DNA from: Chlorogloeopsis sp. ULAP01
Lineage (GTDB): Bacteria; Cyanobacteriota; Cyanobacteriia; Cyanobacteriales; Nostocaceae
DNA: 64,000 nucleotides
NCBI RefSeq assembly: GCF_030381805.1
Contig: NZ_JAUDRH010000011.1
Location: 1 to 64,000 of the forward strand
Direction: 5' to 3'
The notes under the pieces are model-generated. The model saw only the letters and a program-made list of their open reading frames with translations, ran no database searches and had not been told where the DNA came from. Position numbers and translations under genes: made by a program. How positions within the stretch are numbered: the stretch's first letter is position 1; each line of letters opens with the position of its first letter. Positions 1 to 8,473 of this stretch are shown here, in pieces.

Positions 1-26
1 ATGGATGTACCCCACCGCCTACGGCA

Positions 27-47
27 CCTCCCCTTAGTAAGGGGAGG
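27..47. repeat. GC-rich palindrome
   Basis: Perfect inverted repeat: CCTCCCCTT at 27-35 and AAGGGGAGG at 39-47 around a 3-base loop, followed by TTGGGAGGGG. Palindromes of this style are common in cyanobacterial intergenic DNA. It is not followed by a T-run on the plus strand, so a terminator role is unlikely in that direction. Confidence 0.6.
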
Positions 48-149
48 TTGGGAGGGGTTGAATATGAATCACTCAAAAAGTGAAATGGTATAAGTGGCTT
101 CTACAACTTTAGTCCGGATTTCAACAACTGTGTCTAGAAGATTTTGATT

Positions 150-210
150 GGTAGATGCACCTTGAACTTTAGCTCCCCTGCTTGAGTGATAAACTTAGGG
201 GAGTTTCTCT
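150..210 (+). ncRNA. nsiR1: NsiR1 copy 1
   Basis: Predicted RNA starts near GGTAGATGCACC at 150, about 36 bases after the start of the TCCGGA box at 113-118. It ends after the stem CTCCCCT (173-179) / AGGGGAG (197-203) and a T-rich tail. The length of about 60 bases fits the known RNA. The exact 5' end is inferred. Confidence 0.75.
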
Positions 211-268
211 CCAACACACGTAAATTTATCCTGAGATTGATAGTTACACTCAGAACATACTTATTAAA

Positions 269-325
269 TAGATGTACCTTGATTACTCAATTCCCTAGCT
301 GGCTGGCAACCACTAGGGATTTACT
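269..325 (+). ncRNA. nsiR1: NsiR1 copy 2, degenerate
   Basis: The most diverged unit. The promoter box is TCCTGA (229-234) instead of TCCGGA and the start reads AGATGTACC. The 7-bp stem TCCCTAG (292-298) / CTAGGGA (313-319) is intact, followed by TTTACTTT. It may be weakly or no longer controlled by the DIF promoter. Confidence 0.6.
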
Positions 326-522
326 TTATATGACAATCGCGATCGCCTCCTAAACAGGCTCATTTGTTTTCTAACTTTATGGATAGTGATCAATTAAATT
401 AGTTCAATCATGCTCCCAACCAACTACTTACACTAGAAATCCTCTATTCTTTCTTAGGCTATGTACTCTGATTTTAATAAATTTATCCGGAGTATACTGG
501 TTCTTGATAGAACATAAAGAAT

Positions 523-584
523 AGTAGATACACCCTGATAACTAATTCCCCTGGCTAGCCATACGGCTTCTGGGGGATTTTTTC
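523..584 (+). ncRNA. nsiR1: NsiR1 copy 3
   Basis: TCCGGA box at 486-491; conserved start AGTAGATACACC near 523; stem TCCCC (547-551) / GGGGA (573-577) followed by a six-T run. Same layout as copies 4 and 5. Confidence 0.8.
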
Positions 585-672
585 TATACCCAAACCGACG
601 TTCATTTATAATTTATACAAAATTTGCACAAATTTATCCGGAAACTACTGGGTATTCTTATAACATAGAACT

Positions 673-744
673 TGGTAGATGCACCCTGATAACTAAATTC
701 CCCTAGATAGCTGTTGGCTAATGTCAACTCCTGGGGGATTTTTT
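673..744 (+). ncRNA. nsiR1: NsiR1 copy 4
   Basis: TCCGGA box at 637-642; start TGGTAGATGCACC near 673; stem TCCCC (699-703) / GGGGA (734-738) followed by TTTTTTC. It has the longest loop of the five copies. Confidence 0.82.
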
Positions 745-831
745 CTTGTCAAAAAAATTTCATTTATAATTTGTCCAAAAGTTGCATAAATTTATCCGGA
801 AACTACTGGTTCTTCTCAGAACATATAATTT

Positions 832-890
832 GGTAGATGCACCCTGATAACTAACTCCCCTAGTTTACTGTCGGTTACTGGGGGATTCTT
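832..890 (+). ncRNA. nsiR1: NsiR1 copy 5
   Basis: TCCGGA box at 795-800, TATAAT at 824-829, predicted start near GGTAGATGCACC at 832. Stem TCCCC (856-860) / GGGGA (881-885) followed by TTCTTT. This copy shows the clearest -10 element of the array. Confidence 0.82.
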
Positions 891-1138
891 TGATTTACTC
901 TAATTAATTGTAAACTGATTTAGTTTATCATTTTAGTTATTTGCATCTCTTTATATAGATACAGTTACATCAAACCAACGAAGTAGAAAACTTCATCTCT
1001 CAACCAGATATAAAGCCTGTTTTACTTGTTTTCTTACGAGTAGTGTGCTGTATTTGAAAGATGATTTGGTGTGGAGGATGTCACTTTTGATATGCTAGTA
1101 TTCGATACCTATACAAATAGTCAAACAGTTGCTAGTCC

Positions 1139-1465
1139 ATGCCGTTAACTGTGATTAAATTTTCCAGTGAAGACTGCGGTCTGTGCCACAAAATGTCTTT
1201 TTATGACCAAAAGGTGGCCGAAGAACTGGGGTTGCAATTTATTGACGTCAAAATGCAAGATACGGCGATGTATCGTAAATATCGCCAAATACTGTTAGCC
1301 CAATATCCAGATAAATCAGAAATGGGATGGCCCACCTACATTATTTGTGATTCTCCAGAAGGAGAATTCCAGATTGTGGGTGAAGTTAAAGGCGGACATC
1401 CCAAAGGCGAATTTAGAAATCGATTGCAAGCGGTTGTTGACTCCACAGGCGTTAGTCAGAACTGA
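1139..1465 (+). CDS. Thioredoxin-family protein
   Basis: A 108-residue protein with the thioredoxin fold signature near its start: a beta strand (VIKFSS) leads into the redox motif C-G-L-C at residues 13-16, followed by a helix and the conserved cis-proline region WPTYII near residue 64. The two cysteines imply a role in cytoplasmic thiol-disulfide exchange. The active-site dipeptide differs from the classical G-P, so it is a thioredoxin-like protein rather than canonical TrxA, and its substrates are unknown. There is no signal peptide. The ATG at 1139 is the first usable start. The last 14 bases overlap the end of the convergent gene at 1452-1685. It lies 250 bases downstream of the NsiR1 array. 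Confidence 0.85.
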   Translation: MPLTVIKFSSEDCGLCHKMSFYDQKVAEELGLQFIDVKMQDTAMYRKYRQILLAQYPDKSEMGWPTYIICDSPEGEFQIVGEVKGGHPKGEFRNRLQAVVDSTGVSQN

Positions 1466-1685
1466 GTAACTCAAAGGATTTAACTTCTAGGGCAGGGCCA
1501 ATCATAGCCATTGTCATCACATCTTCGCGCACTTTACCCGTGACTTTTGCCTTTTGTCCTGGGTGAAGTAATTTTTTGTCAGCACCTCTGAGGATTTCGT
1601 AAGTAACGCCTTCGTCAGTGACTAGCGCCCAAGCACCAGTGCCAATATCACGGCGTTCTATCGTTCCTTGAACTGTGATACTCAT
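1452..1685 (-). CDS. Small conserved hypothetical protein
   Basis: A 77-residue protein starting MSITVQGTIER. The ATG at 1685 is preferred over the longer frame reaching 1796 because AGGAG lies 11 bases upstream and the extension runs through low-complexity intergenic DNA. The sequence alternates short beta segments (VQGTIERR, WALVTDEG, TYEILRG, AKVTGKVRED, LEVKSFELL), which resembles a small OB-fold or beta-barrel protein (inference). No catalytic residues or signal peptide are visible. It converges on the thioredoxin-like gene with a 14-base overlap and lies downstream of the S8 protease gene on the same strand. Confidence 0.7.
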   Translation of the reverse strand: MSITVQGTIERRDIGTGAWALVTDEGVTYEILRGADKKLLHPGQKAKVTGKVREDVMTMAMIGPALEVKSFELLSSD

Positions 1686-1776
1686 AGTTGTAGAAACTCC
1701 TAAGTCCAGAAAAAAATAGGACACGAGGACACAGAGAAATTCTCTGCGTCTTCGTGTCTGCTTGTCTTCCCATCTT

Positions 1777-3627
1777 TTAAGCGGGTTGTTCCTCATTTTT
1801 GACGGCTAAACGAGCTAGTCCTAAACAGAGTAGAGCGTTGACGATCAAGAATATCCGAGCCACCATGCCGCTTCCAAGTCCCCAAACAGCAGGATCGAAA
1901 ACAGCACTCACTCCTAAACACGCTGCTACACCTAAAGATGTACCGATCGCAAACCATTTCCATTGGGAATGTCCGAGCAGTAGTGCCACTAAGACAAAAG
2001 GAATGAGAACGCTAGCAAACAGAGGGTTAAAAGCATTAGTTCCCTGAAGTGTATTGCCAAGTTCGGGTATAGAACTGCCCAATAATCGGAAAGGCCACTG
2101 CGGCAAATCAAAAATGTAGATTGGCTTTAGGAAGAATAATCCCGAACTGCCAGCAATTAAACCACTCGATAAAGTCCAACTCCAGGCAAAGGGAAAGTAA
2201 ACTCGTAAAAACCAAGCTAGCAGATAGGAACCCAATACCATGGCAATCTTGGGCAACAGCGCTACAGCACCACCATCGATCCAAAAACGGGGGTTGAGAT
2301 AGCCATTATCCCGCAGCCAACGGAAAAAGTCTTGGAAACTAATTTGTCCTTGGGAGGCACGTGTAACGGCGGCTTCGGCATTCAGTTGTCCAGCGCCATA
2401 GTAGTTTAGACTATCGTCCTGGATGCTTCTTGCCGACTCTTTTAGTACTTTTAAAACATCATCTGGTTCATTGACACCAGTTGCTTCAACTAGTGCAGCC
2501 ACACCAGCAACGTGAGGAGAAGCCATACTTGTACCTTGCAAGCCCAAAAATACCGCCTCGCCAGTTTCGGGATCGATAGTTTGTTGCAAAACTTTGCCTG
2601 CTTCGCTACCACCAGGAGCCGAGATATCTACCCCTGCACCAAAGTTAGAATAGGGGGCTTTTTCTCCATCGGGGCCTAATGCTGAAACGCCTATAACACG
2701 GGGATAACGGGCTGGATAGGCAGCAGAATTCTGACTTTCGTTTCCGGCTGCCGCAACGATGACTACACCTTTTTTGTGGGCGTATTCAATCGCTTCTTTC
2801 ATCAGGTTGCTTTCACCACCACCGCCCAAACTCATATTAATTACATTTGCGCCATTATCAGCAGCAAACTTAATCGCTTCAGCTATGTCGGCAACAGTTC
2901 CACCACCATATTCATTCAACACCTTTAAAGGCATCAAATTAGCTTCGTAGGCAATTCCAGCTACACCATAGTAATTATTGGTAGCTTCAGCGATCGTTCC
3001 AGCAACGTGGGTGCCGTGTCCGTTATCGTCCTTGGCTTCTTCGCGATCATTTACAAAGTCATAACCTTTGACAAACTTTGTTTCTACTAGATCACGTACG
3101 CGAGTCACACCAGTGTCAATTACCGCAACAGTTACACCACTGCCTTTGGTTTGGTTCCACGCACCGACAACACCGATGTTGTGCAGGTGCCACTGCTTGC
3201 TGTACATAGGATCGTTAGGATCGCCAGCAGTAGCTCTTGTCGTTTCATTATCTCCGGGCGAATCAAATTCTGCTAGGTGTGCAATTTTGCCTAGTTCAGG
3301 AATTCTGTAAATATAATTTGGCTCAATAAATTCTGTCGCTTTGGCAATTTCAGACTTTCGCAGTTTCTTAAGTCGTTTTTTATCGCCTTCGATAATGTAT
3401 ACATTATCTCTAGCTGAGAATTTATTATCGAGTCGGGGTGTGACATTGTACTGTTGAGTGATCGCCTCCAGTTTTTGCTGCACCACCTCCTGAGGAATAT
3501 CTTCCCGAAAATCTAGTAAAATCGTCTCGAATTCACCTTTAGCTGCCAGTCCCTGAAAATTCAGGAAACCAAATATCGCAGCACTCAATCCGATGACAAA
3601 CAAGCAAAATAATAAAAGCCTTCTCAT
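1777..3627 (-). CDS. S8 (subtilisin) protease with C-terminal membrane region
   Basis: A 616-residue protein. Residues 1-28 form a hydrophobic signal or anchor segment, followed by an I9-like propeptide (about 30-110) and a peptidase S8 domain (about 140-425). The catalytic triad is complete: Asp171 in VIDTGV, His204 in GHGTHVAGT and Ser367 in GTSMASPHVAG; the oxyanion region AAAGN is near 294. Residues 450-610 hold several hydrophobic segments, an unusual C-terminal membrane domain for a subtilase, so the protease is probably tethered with its catalytic domain outside the cytoplasm (inference). Substrate unknown. No partner gene adjoins it apart from the small downstream gene at 1452-1685. 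Confidence 0.92.
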   Translation of the reverse strand: MRRLLLFCLFVIGLSAAIFGFLNFQGLAAKGEFETILLDFREDIPQEVVQQKLEAITQQYNVTPRLDNKFSARDNVYIIEGDKKRLKKLRKSEIAKATEFIEPNYIYRIPELGKIAHLAEFDSPGDNETTRATAGDPNDPMYSKQWHLHNIGVVGAWNQTKGSGVTVAVIDTGVTRVRDLVETKFVKGYDFVNDREEAKDDNGHGTHVAGTIAEATNNYYGVAGIAYEANLMPLKVLNEYGGGTVADIAEAIKFAADNGANVINMSLGGGGESNLMKEAIEYAHKKGVVIVAAAGNESQNSAAYPARYPRVIGVSALGPDGEKAPYSNFGAGVDISAPGGSEAGKVLQQTIDPETGEAVFLGLQGTSMASPHVAGVAALVEATGVNEPDDVLKVLKESARSIQDDSLNYYGAGQLNAEAAVTRASQGQISFQDFFRWLRDNGYLNPRFWIDGGAVALLPKIAMVLGSYLLAWFLRVYFPFAWSWTLSSGLIAGSSGLFFLKPIYIFDLPQWPFRLLGSSIPELGNTLQGTNAFNPLFASVLIPFVLVALLLGHSQWKWFAIGTSLGVAACLGVSAVFDPAVWGLGSGMVARIFLIVNALLCLGLARLAVKNEEQPA

Positions 3628-3812
3628 ATCAAGTCATCACCGCTTTTTGCCAGTTGTTCACTAACATAGCTTATACAGACTATAACAAGCTCTTTATTTG
3701 CAGAATAGTTACACAAAATATAAAGATGAGAATGTAAAAGTTAAAAAAGGTGATTTTTTTCTTTTACCTTTTGCTTCTTTTTTTCATGTTTCTCTAGAGT
3801 TAAACTTCCAAT

Positions 3813-4226
3813 ATGGAACGTGGTCTTTTATGGCTGCCCCTATTAGCAGCATTTTTATGGTTAGCTTGGCAAGGCTCGAAAGAGTATCAAAAAATCGAAG
3901 CCTATCGTACTTGGGCAGAGCAATTTGAACGAGCAAAGTATGATATCTATGCGGTTTTAGGTCAAAAAGATAACTCAGTTACTTGGGGAAAACCTACACC
4001 TAAAGGCCCAATCAAGCTAGAAACCTTTTCTTTGAATGATGTTCAAAATATCCACCTTATGGTAGATGGCAACATTATTGACGTAGAAAATCTGCCGCAA
4101 AAAGGCCGGACTATTGAGTTAGAATTTACTTTCATAGAACCTACTGAATCAGTGCGAATTCCGTTCACAGAAATTCCTTTAGCAGCAGAATGGGGTAAGT
4201 ATCTGCAAAGACAATTAAAAGGCTAA
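3813..4226 (+). CDS. Membrane-anchored hypothetical protein
   Basis: A 137-residue protein with an N-terminal hydrophobic segment (residues 4-20, LLWLPLLAAFLWLAWQG) that likely anchors it in a membrane, followed by a soluble domain. The soluble part has a helix (QKIEAYRTWAEQFERAKYDIYAVLG) and then beta-rich sequence with VDGNIIDVENLP. I do not recognise the family; it reads like a conserved cyanobacterial protein. It is divergent from the S8 protease (start 3627), and the 185-base gap probably holds both promoters. Confidence 0.75.
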   Translation: MERGLLWLPLLAAFLWLAWQGSKEYQKIEAYRTWAEQFERAKYDIYAVLGQKDNSVTWGKPTPKGPIKLETFSLNDVQNIHLMVDGNIIDVENLPQKGRTIELEFTFIEPTESVRIPFTEIPLAAEWGKYLQRQLKG

Positions 4227-4537
4227 AAAGATAATTTATAAAGTAAATTTTGTAGAGTACGTTAAAGTAGCGCGTAACATACCGCAATCTGGTGGTGGGT
4301 TACGGCTTGTTCTGATTCTCTTAAACTCTCATATTCTTGCATAGCCGTAACAAAACGGTAATACAATGGCAGAACATCTGACTGTTTTTACCTCCCCTAC
4401 TTTATATAAAGTCCGAATATAGAGCCGGAACTCATTGAATAAATGTAGTGTCTAATAAATTAGATTAATTTAGGAGCAATACTCACTAAACTTGCACGAA
4501 TGTAAAGTTTTTGCAGGTTGGTGAGTATCTTTTGTCT

Positions 4538-6118
4538 ATGAAGCATATTGTCCAAATTCTAGTTTTTTTATTACTACTTAATGCCTGCACTACTCAAGTT
4601 ATTGAAAAAAACAATCAAGCTGCAAAGACAGAAGTAAAAAATTGTCCTCAATCTGCACTGGTTTCTTTAGCTATACCAGGGGAGCAAGAAAGTTTTTACG
4701 AGCGGTTTAATTTTCACATTCGTAATATTATCTCGGATGCTGATACTATAAATTTTCAAACATCAAATTATGATTTTGTTTTTTGTCGAGGTAATAATTC
4801 TTGGACAGTTCAAACTGGAACTTTACCTCAAGACTTAAAACAGCAAAATTATCCAGTATATTCTCAACAATTCCAAACTATTCAATTTCAAAATCAAAAT
4901 TATCAGTATCGAGTTGTTCGAGAACCAGCAACACCGACTATTCCAAACCCAAACAAAGATAAAGTTGTTTTTGAATTAATTACACCTAATAGTAAAAATC
5001 CCCAGCGACAAACTCTATACACCCTTCAAGAATTACAACAAAAGACCAATACAAATATAGGAACTAAAATAGGACTTTCTCGAATTACTGCTGCTGTAAT
5101 TTGGGAAAATCGCATTTGGTGGCCAGTTGCTTTTGAGCAAGGTGAGGGCAATGATGGTATCGCTACTATTGTTAGTTATGAGCCACAAACAAATAAAATT
5201 ATATTAATTCAACCACTAGAACTTTTGTCGCATCAAATTACAGATTTAGCAATTACAGGAGCTGCTAATAATCCCACATTTTGGCTAGGGACAAAAAAAA
5301 GTGGAGAAGGTAATTTATATATACCTGGAAAAGGATTAGTTGCTTACCGTCATCATTCCCAAAATCTCAATTTCGGCACTTTAACTTCCTGCAATGTCAA
5401 TAATAGTCCTTTAGTTGGAGCAATTCCTGACAAACTTCTGTTGGAAAATAATACACTTTGGGTTGGCACGGGTAACGGCATTTGTCAAATTAAATTGCAA
5501 GCTGCTGATCACCCTGAAAATTGGTCTTGTTGGCGGTTTGCAGCAATGGCTAAATTACCACAAGCAGGTTTACCAGTTTACAGTGAATTATCAAATCAAA
5601 CTCCTACTTTGACTTTATCTCCTACTAATAATAGTGAAACAGTCGAAGTACTTTGGTGGAGTCCTGTTGACTTTCAAACTCGGAAAGGACGTTATGAAGT
5701 AAGAACAGAAAAAGGCTTTACGGTAAAACTGGATCAAGGTGCAACTCAGGAACAGTTCCGGCGATTTTTACCACCAGGAAAACCACCAGTATATTGGCCT
5801 GGTTTTGAATGGCATTGGAATGGAGAACGCTTCGTGCGAGGATTTGATGAAGTTGCGATTAATGAGTTTGGTGGTGGACCTCTGGGTATTGGTGTTACTT
5901 TTGAACCTGCCAGTGGTAAAAGAACTGCAAACGCTATTCGCGGCGATTTGGAATTACTGGAAATTTCACCACAGTCCACAAGCGTAAAATATTACTCTGG
6001 TTGGGTTGATGAAACCCAGTTGAACCCTTACTTAACAGTTCTGCCGCACGCACAACCCCAAAATCCACAACCGAATCCACTAGAAGCGATCGCCAAGAAA
6101 ATAGAGGATAGGGGATAG
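4538..6118 (+). CDS. Lipoprotein with propeller-like segments, function unknown
   Basis: A 526-residue protein starting MKHIVQILVF. The ATG at 4538 is chosen over the TTG at 4511 because it puts a classical lipoprotein signal at the start: a hydrophobic stretch ending L-N-A-C with Cys17 as the lipidated residue. The mature part is rich in Asn, Gln and Pro. Segments such as WLGTKKSGEG and LWVGTGNGICQI resemble beta-propeller blades. No catalytic motif is seen, and base composition is A+T rich compared with thiD downstream. The 311-base region before it (4227-4537) holds no gene. Likely attached to the outer or plasma membrane facing the periplasm (inference). Confidence 0.8.
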   Translation: MKHIVQILVFLLLLNACTTQVIEKNNQAAKTEVKNCPQSALVSLAIPGEQESFYERFNFHIRNIISDADTINFQTSNYDFVFCRGNNSWTVQTGTLPQDLKQQNYPVYSQQFQTIQFQNQNYQYRVVREPATPTIPNPNKDKVVFELITPNSKNPQRQTLYTLQELQQKTNTNIGTKIGLSRITAAVIWENRIWWPVAFEQGEGNDGIATIVSYEPQTNKIILIQPLELLSHQITDLAITGAANNPTFWLGTKKSGEGNLYIPGKGLVAYRHHSQNLNFGTLTSCNVNNSPLVGAIPDKLLLENNTLWVGTGNGICQIKLQAADHPENWSCWRFAAMAKLPQAGLPVYSELSNQTPTLTLSPTNNSETVEVLWWSPVDFQTRKGRYEVRTEKGFTVKLDQGATQEQFRRFLPPGKPPVYWPGFEWHWNGERFVRGFDEVAINEFGGGPLGIGVTFEPASGKRTANAIRGDLELLEISPQSTSVKYYSGWVDETQLNPYLTVLPHAQPQNPQPNPLEAIAKKIEDRG

Positions 6119-6165
6119 GGAAAAACTGTAACCTGTAACCTATCACCTGTTGCCTTAAAACATCT

Positions 6166-6978
6166 ATGAATCCCGAAATTACTACCGTACCCGTTGCTTT
6201 AACTATTGCTGGTTCAGATAGTGGCGGCGGTGCAGGAATTCAAGCGGATCTGCGTACCTTTGCTTTTCATTGTGTCCACGGTACTAGTGCTATCACCTGC
6301 GTTACAGCGCAAAATACTCTGGGTGTGATGCGAGTTGATGCTATGCCACCTGAAGCGGTTATAGCCCAAATTCAAGCAGTAATTGAGGATATCGGCGTCC
6401 AAGCGGCAAAGACGGGAATGTTACTCAACAAGGAAATTATTGCCGCAGTTGCCCAGCAGGTGGAAGCGTTACAAATCAAAAATTTAGTAGTAGATCCGGT
6501 GATGGTGTCGCGTACAGGAGCCCAATTGATTGATGATGACGCTGTGAAAACTCTTCGCGATGGGCTGATACCGCTAGCAACGATTGTGACGCCAAATCGT
6601 TACGAAGCTCAAATTTTAAGCGGTTTACAAATCAATACCTTAGATGATATGCGTGCTGCTGCCCATATTATTCATCGCAATCTAAAAGTGAAAGTTGTGT
6701 TAGTCAAGGGTGGCGGAATGCCAGGTAACGGGCGGGGAGTAGATATCTGGTTTGATGGGCAAAAAATGGAAACTTTGACAACAAAACAAGTAGATACGAA
6801 AAATACTCATGGTACTGGTTGTACATTGTCAGCAGCGATCGCTGCAAATCTGGCACGGGGTAATGACTTATTAACAGCAGTGCGACAAGCCAAGGAGTAT
6901 ATCACTAATACGCTCTCTTACGCCTTGGATATTGGCAAAGGACAAGGCCCGGTAGGGCATTTTTATCCGTTATTATGA
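6166..6978 (+). CDS. thiD: Hydroxymethylpyrimidine/phosphomethylpyrimidine kinase
   Basis: A 270-residue ribokinase-fold enzyme that phosphorylates hydroxymethylpyrimidine and then its monophosphate in the pyrimidine branch of thiamine synthesis. The substrate signature AGSDSGGGAGIQADLRTF sits at residues 14-31, DPVMVSRTG near 109, and the catalytic anion-hole motif NTHGTGCTLSAA near 213. Length matches the family. thiC, which makes its substrate, is at 21.8-23.2 kb. No TPP riboswitch precedes thiD; the preceding 47 bases are repeat-like filler. Confidence 0.95.
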   Translation: MNPEITTVPVALTIAGSDSGGGAGIQADLRTFAFHCVHGTSAITCVTAQNTLGVMRVDAMPPEAVIAQIQAVIEDIGVQAAKTGMLLNKEIIAAVAQQVEALQIKNLVVDPVMVSRTGAQLIDDDAVKTLRDGLIPLATIVTPNRYEAQILSGLQINTLDDMRAAAHIIHRNLKVKVVLVKGGGMPGNGRGVDIWFDGQKMETLTTKQVDTKNTHGTGCTLSAAIAANLARGNDLLTAVRQAKEYITNTLSYALDIGKGQGPVGHFYPLL

Positions 6979-7156
6979 TTGGATTGGACATTAAAAACTA
7001 GGAACTAGGTAAAAATAAGGGTTTTAGTGGGTATATTTGCTTTTATACCCTGAATTAGAAAGTGTAAATAAAAAAACCTTTGCCCTTAGAGTATTTTTCT
7101 ATTATTCTTGGGCATATCTCTAGCTTTTTTGTTTCATTTTTACTCGTGAACTACAA

Positions 7157-7723
7157 ATGCGAACAGTAAACAGTTCTGTTTATACCCATAACAAGAGTAC
7201 AACTAGCCAAGCCTACTCACCCTCTGTACCATTGTCTGTATATCGAGAATTGGCAGCAGAGTTGCAAGCCGCACAGACAAAGCTAGATGCACTGAGTGCT
7301 AGAAACCACCAATTAGTACAAGAAAATCAACTGCTTCGCGAAGAAATCGCCAAAACCGTTCAGTCGGTTTTACATTTACAAAATTTGCTTGATTCTCCCA
7401 CTCAAACTAGCTATCACCAAGTTCCCCGTTCTGCTCCCGATATTAAGAGCGATCCTAAACGTCAACTGAATCCTAAGAATCGGCGTCAGCAAGTACCCCG
7501 CCCGCGTCCGTCGGTTGCTTACACAGAGATGGAAATTCCTGCTTATATGTCAGCACCGATATTTGTAGAAGGGCAGGAAGTTGTAGCTTATCCTCTCACC
7601 CAGCCAGAACCTGGAGAAATCAATAACTGGTGGTTGTGGATAGCGATCGCGTTAATAATATTTCTGGGTTTTGGTGCTGGTTATTTAGTTGTACGTCCTT
7701 TTTTTGCACACCAGAGTCGCTAG
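7157..7723 (+). CDS. Coiled-coil, C-tail-anchored hypothetical protein
   Basis: A 188-residue protein with three regions. Residues 27-80 are a predicted coiled coil (LAAELQAAQTKLDALSARNH...). Residues 85-140 form a Pro/Arg/Ser-rich, probably disordered linker. Residues 155-178 form one hydrophobic helix (WWLWIAIALIIFLGFGAGYLVV) close to the C-terminus. The tail anchor suggests a membrane protein with its coiled coil in the cytoplasm. The family is not recognised. It stands between thiD and glnB with large gaps on both sides, so it is probably monocistronic. Confidence 0.75.
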   Translation: MRTVNSSVYTHNKSTTSQAYSPSVPLSVYRELAAELQAAQTKLDALSARNHQLVQENQLLREEIAKTVQSVLHLQNLLDSPTQTSYHQVPRSAPDIKSDPKRQLNPKNRRQQVPRPRPSVAYTEMEIPAYMSAPIFVEGQEVVAYPLTQPEPGEINNWWLWIAIALIIFLGFGAGYLVVRPFFAHQSR

Positions 7724-7998
7724 TATCTTTAACCTCAGCAGCCAAAAGTCATGCATGATTGTTATTAGCTGTCAACTTTTTGTTCAGCTGGTTAGTTCCT
7801 TATCAACACCTGTACTATGTAAATTGACTTTCTGATCCTGCTAGCCTGATTTAAGCCTAAGTGATAACACTAATGTTATTTGTTTCAAAAATAATAGATT
7901 CGCGAATTCTACCAAGCTGCTACTTCAATTAATAAATATAAGTATTATTTATTGATGACTAGACTGTTTAATAAGTAAGAAATATACTTAAAGAATTT

Positions 7999-8012
7999 GT
8001 AACTAATCATAC
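7999..8012 (+). promoter_or_regulatory. NtcA-binding box upstream of glnB
   Basis: Perfect GTA-N8-TAC match (GTA 7999-8001, TAC 8010-8012), the binding consensus of the nitrogen regulator NtcA, 94 bases before the glnB start. I do not see a perfect -10 hexamer at the usual 22-23 base distance, so the promoter geometry is uncertain. The rest of 7724-8105 is A+T-rich and holds no gene. Confidence 0.65.
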
Positions 8013-8105
8013 TTTTTAATAAATATGGGTTGCGCTACTCGTTAAATCTCTAGACAAAGAATCTGATTAGATAAATAGAAGCTACTCAAAATACAGGAGA
8101 CAAAA

Positions 8106-8444
8106 ATGAAAAAAGTAGAGGCTATCATCCGTCCGTTTAAGCTTGATGAGGTGAAAATAGCTTTAGTCAATGCCGGTATTGTCGGAATGACTGTTTCTGA
8201 AGTTCGAGGATTTGGACGTCAAAAAGGGCAGACTGAACGTTATCGAGGTTCTGAGTACACTGTTGAGTTTTTACAAAAACTCAAGCTGGAAATCGTTGTT
8301 GAGGACAATCAGGTGGATATGGTTGTAGAGAAAATTATCTCTGCTGCCCGCACTGGAGAAATCGGCGATGGTAAAATTTTTATATCGCCAGTAGAACAAG
8401 TTGTGCGGATTCGTACTGGAGAAAAGAATACAGAAGCAGTTTAA
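8106..8444 (+). CDS. glnB: Nitrogen regulatory protein PII
   Basis: A 112-residue PII signal protein that senses 2-oxoglutarate, ATP and ADP and controls NAGK, PipX and nitrogen transporters in cyanobacteria. It opens MKKVEAIIRPFKL. The T-loop is intact, with the RYRGSEYTVEFL segment containing Ser49 and Tyr51; the B-loop region (TGEIGDGKIFISPVE) and C-loop (VRIRTGE) are present. Start supported by AGGAG nine bases upstream. An NtcA box lies at 7999-8012, consistent with nitrogen control. Monocistronic, followed by heptanucleotide repeats. Confidence 0.97.
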   Translation: MKKVEAIIRPFKLDEVKIALVNAGIVGMTVSEVRGFGRQKGQTERYRGSEYTVEFLQKLKLEIVVEDNQVDMVVEKIISAARTGEIGDGKIFISPVEQVVRIRTGEKNTEAV

Positions 8445-8473
8445 AAGGTTGGCAAATAGCTAATAAAAATTGG

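Larger units (their letters stand above)
113..890 (+). repeat. Tandem array of five NsiR1 units
   Basis: Five direct repeats share one architecture: a TCCGGA-type box (113-118, 229-234 as TCCTGA, 486-491, 637-642, 795-800), about 30 bases of spacer, a conserved AGATGCACC-like start, and a stem of TCCCC...GGGGA type ending in T-rich sequence. Box-to-box spacing is 116, 257, 151 and 158 bases. NsiR1 is a heterocyst-specific small RNA transcribed from tandem direct repeats next to hetF, using HetR-dependent DIF promoters that carry TCCGGA near -35. No hetF is in the window; if the usual arrangement holds it would lie left of position 1 on the minus strand (inference). The larger gap at 326-485 may hold a decayed copy, but I cannot align one there. 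Confidence 0.85.

Noticed and set aside
113..890. CRISPR array reading of the left repeats
   Set aside because: Units are 116-257 bases apart, carry promoter boxes and terminator stems, and no 20-40 base repeat-spacer rhythm is present.
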